From JBFIHZ01 sp041601535 (GTDB lineage: Bacteria; Pseudomonadota; Gammaproteobacteria; Xanthomonadales; SZUA-36), in assembly GCA_041601535.1 (NCBI GenBank), contig JBFIHZ010000187.1:1-7780 (forward strand): a DNA stretch of 7,780 nt, read 5' to 3'. Both the position numbers and the translations under genes were made by a program. Position 1 is the stretch's first letter, and each line of letters starts with the position of its first letter. This document shows positions 5,702 through 7,780 of this stretch, piece by piece. Under the pieces are notes generated by a model, which saw only the letters and a program-made list of their open reading frames with translations, ran no database searches and had not been told where the DNA came from.

Positions 5702-6841
5702 ATGAATAAAGCCACCCGCGCCGTGCACGCCGGCCGCCGCAAGGAACTGAACTTTGGTGGCGTCAATACGCCGGTATTCGCCTCCAGCGCCATCGAGTAC
5801 CTGGATGACACCGAGGTGCGTTACCCGCGCTATTTCAATACCCTGAACAACCTGGTGGTGGCGGATAAAATCGCCGCGCTGGAGCACGCCGGCGCAGCCC
5901 TGGTGACCAGCTCCGGCATGGCGGCCATCAGCATTGCCGTCCTGGGGCTGCTCAAGCCCGGTGATCACGCCATCATGCTGGAAGGGCTGTACGGCGGCAC
6001 CCATGCCATGGTGGTTTCGGAACTGGGCCGGTTTGGCATTGAATGCAGCTTCGTTCCGGCCGACCCTTCTGCCATGGAAGCCGCGGTACGCGACAATACC
6101 CGCATGCTGTTTATCGAGTCACCCACCAACCCGCTGCTGACCGTGCTGGAGCTCTCTGCGGTGACGGCGGTGGCCAGGCGTCACAGCCTGTGGTCGGTGA
6201 TAGATGGCACGTTCGCCACCCCCATCCTGCAGAACCCGCTGGACCACGGCTTTGACCTGGTGGTGCACAGCGGCACCAAGTACCTCGGCGGCCACAGCGA
6301 CCTGTGTTGCGGCGCCATTGCCGGCTCCGCCGAGTTGATCGAGCGCTTGCGCCAGCACGCACTGATGCACGGCGGCAGCCTGAACGCGCAGGATTGCCAG
6401 TTGCTGGAACGCAGCCTGAAAACGCTGGACTTGCGGGTGCGGCAGCAAAGCCACAACGCCCTGAACGTGGCGCGCGCGCTGGAGGAAGACGGCCGCATCA
6501 GCCAGGTTTATTATCCCGGCCTGCCGGGCCACCCCCAGCACAGCATCGCCAGCCGCCAGATGGAAGACTTTGGCGGCATGCTGAGTTTCGAGCTGGATGG
6601 GGCGTTGGACCCGGTGCGGTTCCTGCGCGCGTTGCAACTGATCACCTGCGCGGTCAGCCTGGGCGGACTGGAAACCACCATTTGCCAGCCGGTGGCAACC
6701 TCGCATCAGAAAATGGCGGAAGCCGAGCGCTTGCGGCTGGGCATTACGCCAGCCCTGCTGCGCCTGTCAGTTGGCATTGAACACCCGCAAGACGTGGTTG
6801 CCGACCTGCTGCAGGCCCTGGATGCCGCCAGCACTGGCTGA
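5702..6841 (+). CDS. PLP-dependent enzyme of the Cys/Met metabolism (trans-sulfuration) family
   Basis: 379 residues, fold-type I, same family as cystathionine gamma-synthase, cystathionine beta-lyase and methionine gamma-lyase. The PLP lysine is Lys193 in HSGTKYLGGHSD. Other expected features are the phosphate-binding SSGMAA (70-75), the stacking Tyr97 in LYGGT, Tyr41 and Arg43 from the neighbouring subunit, Asp168 contacting the pyridine nitrogen, and the carboxylate-binding Arg354 in LRLSVGIE. Two signature blocks differ from the common form: YPRYFNTLNN where YSRxxNPT is usual, and DGTFATP where DNTFATP is usual. I therefore do not assign it to metB, metC or megL. It probably acts in the cytoplasm on a sulfur amino acid or related substrate. 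AGGAA (5690-5694) lies 7 nt before the ATG. It begins 41 bases after mutM on the same strand and may be read from the same transcript. Confidence 0.85.
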   Translation: MNKATRAVHAGRRKELNFGGVNTPVFASSAIEYLDDTEVRYPRYFNTLNNLVVADKIAALEHAGAALVTSSGMAAISIAVLGLLKPGDHAIMLEGLYGGTHAMVVSELGRFGIECSFVPADPSAMEAAVRDNTRMLFIESPTNPLLTVLELSAVTAVARRHSLWSVIDGTFATPILQNPLDHGFDLVVHSGTKYLGGHSDLCCGAIAGSAELIERLRQHALMHGGSLNAQDCQLLERSLKTLDLRVRQQSHNALNVARALEEDGRISQVYYPGLPGHPQHSIASRQMEDFGGMLSFELDGALDPVRFLRALQLITCAVSLGGLETTICQPVATSHQKMAEAERLRLGITPALLRLSVGIEHPQDVVADLLQALDAASTG

Positions 6842-6886
6842 GCGGCCGCACACTGCGGCGGGGAGACCGCCTGGGTAACCCGGGTC

Positions 6887-7090
6887 CTAGCCGCCCTCTT
6901 CCTGGGCGTCCATCTGTTCGCGGTATTTGTCCAGGCCTTCGTTGTAATCCTGTTGCTGGAATTTTTCCGCCTTGCGCAAGGGTTTGATCTGGTCGCCGAT
7001 AAACGTTTCTTCCACGGTCATTGGTTCCGGTTCGGGCCACCAGGCATAAGCCAGCAACAGGATGACAATGATCAGGAACATAAAGCGCAT
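6887..7090 (-). CDS. Small membrane-anchored protein of unknown function
   Basis: 67 residues; I do not recognise a named family. The N-terminus MRFMFLIIVILLLAYAWW is a hydrophobic segment (about 3-18) that looks like a signal anchor without a lipobox. It is followed by a Pro/Glu stretch (PEPEP, 19-23). The remaining roughly 44 residues are very hydrophilic and probably helical, with alternating charges (DQIKPLRKAEKF, then an acidic end DAQEEGG). The one-helix topology suggests a tail facing the periplasm, but orientation cannot be settled. The start is strong: AGGGGGTGAT (7091-7100) matches the extended anti-Shine-Dalgarno complement directly before the ATG. Base composition and codon choice resemble the neighbours, so it looks like a real gene. 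It lies 54 bases downstream of tdk on the same strand with no clear terminator between, so co-transcription is likely. Confidence 0.75.
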   Translation of the reverse strand: MRFMFLIIVILLLAYAWWPEPEPMTVEETFIGDQIKPLRKAEKFQQQDYNEGLDKYREQMDAQEEGG

Positions 7091-7144
7091 ATCACCCCCT
7101 GGGGCAGCTGCGGTAAGGGGCTTGATCGCGGCGGCCCCTGCCCT

Positions 7145-7780
7145 TCAGTTTAGCAGTTCAGTCTGGCGCTTATCATCGTCCGCGCCGCTCTGCAGCTCCA
7201 TCGGGTCGATCAGTTTGACTCTCTTGCCGCCGTAGAAGACATCCTTGAAGGCCTTGCGGCTGACCGAAACATAGCGTTCATTACCACCAATTTCGACCTG
7301 TGAGCCCTCTTTCAGCGCGTAACCCTGATCATCCACCCGCACCACCATGGTGGCTTTGCGTCCGGTGTGGCAAATGGTCTTGATCTCTTCCAGCTGGTCC
7401 GCCCAGGCCAGCAAATAGCGGCTGCCTTCAAACAGCTCACCCTGGAAATCCGTGCGCAGGCCGAAGCACAGCACCGGGATATCCAGGCGGTCCACGACCT
7501 CCGACAGCTGGTAAACCTGGTCACGCGCCAGAAACTGGGCCTCGTCAACCAGCACACAATGGATATTGCGTTGTTGAAGTTGTTGCTTCACTTGCTCGTA
7601 CAGGTCCGTGGCGGAAGCAAACACCAGCGCATCCGCTTCCAGCCCGATGCGGGAGGCGATTTTGCCCACCGACAGGCGGTCATCCACCTGCGGGGTAAAC
7701 AGCAGGGGATGCATGCCGCGTTCGCGGTAATTGTGGGCCGATTGCAGCAAAACCGTGGTCTTGCCGGCGTTCATGGCCGA
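7145..7780 (-). CDS. tdk: Thymidine kinase, TK1/Tdk type (5' end outside window)
   Basis: Salvage enzyme that phosphorylates thymidine (and deoxyuridine) to the monophosphate with ATP. 211 residues are visible; by alignment with E. coli Tdk only about 8 N-terminal residues are missing, so the ATG within SAMNAGKT (7774) is internal. Features with E. coli numbering: the P-loop SAMNAGKTT (from 9), DDR (about 41-43), VLVDEAQF with the catalytic Glu88, the FGLRTDFQGELF segment (114-125), and the thymidine-binding GGNERYVSV lasso region (173-181). The zinc site looks degraded. Of the four E. coli ligands (Cys145, Cys147, Cys182, His185) only Cys145 remains; the others are Thr147, Ser182 and Ala185. 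The rest of the active site is intact, so the enzyme is probably active. It converges on the Cys/Met-family gene and precedes the small membrane protein. Confidence 0.95.
   Translation of the reverse strand, partial: SAMNAGKTTVLLQSAHNYRERGMHPLLFTPQVDDRLSVGKIASRIGLEADALVFASATDLYEQVKQQLQQRNIHCVLVDEAQFLARDQVYQLSEVVDRLDIPVLCFGLRTDFQGELFEGSRYLLAWADQLEEIKTICHTGRKATMVVRVDDQGYALKEGSQVEIGGNERYVSVSRKAFKDVFYGGKRVKLIDPMELQSGADDDKRQTELLN

Noticed and set aside
6119..6706. 195-codon open frame on the minus strand opposite the Cys/Met-family gene
   Set aside because: It is fully antisense to a clear PLP enzyme, with no family motif and a Gln/Ala-rich composition expected of a shadow.
6870..6884. CCTGGG-TAA-CCCGGG hairpin between the convergent genes
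   Set aside because: It is short, contains a wobble pair and has no T-run on either strand, so it is not a convincing intrinsic terminator.
7116..7139. AGGGGC/GCCCCT inverted repeat between tdk and the small gene
   Set aside because: The loop is 12 nt and no T-run follows. A 6-bp GC stem is expected by chance in DNA of this composition.

Overview
The window is a stretch of conserved chromosomal genes from a GC-rich gammaproteobacterium. The products closely resemble Escherichia and Pseudomonas proteins: RluE, AlgC, Dut, RadC, L28, L33, MutM and Tdk. The radC-rpmB-rpmG cluster next to dut and algC is typical of gammaproteobacteria, and the long membrane-anchored AlgC suggests a Pseudomonadales/Oceanospirillales-type organism. 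The genus cannot be fixed from sequence alone. No mobile element, CRISPR array, tRNA, rRNA or integration scar is visible. The longest gap without a gene is about 220 bases, between dut and radC.

Layout. On the minus strand, reading from 3271 down to 1, lie dut, algC (membrane-anchored phosphomannomutase/phosphoglucomutase) and the 5' part of rluE. On the plus strand, diverging from dut, are radC, then rpmB-rpmG with their own promoter and a strong intrinsic terminator. Next come mutM (TTG start) and a PLP-dependent enzyme of the Cys/Met (trans-sulfuration) family. Converging on these from the right edge, on the minus strand, are tdk (5' end cut off by the window) and a 67-residue membrane-anchored protein of unknown function.

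Functional grouping. Dut and Tdk serve dUMP/dTMP supply and keep uracil out of DNA. MutM removes oxidised guanine, and RadC is the conserved MPN/JAMM-domain protein of unsettled role. L28, L33 and RluE belong to the large ribosomal subunit and its rRNA modification. AlgC supplies mannose-1-P and glucose-1-P for surface polysaccharides.

I found no convincing new system. The points worth a second look are: a possible second, soluble AlgC product from an internal start; a terminator-like hairpin in the algC leader; absence of coaBC (dfp) from its usual place between radC and dut; loss of most zinc ligands in Tdk; a Cys/Met-family enzyme with altered active-site motifs; and the small membrane-anchored protein behind tdk.
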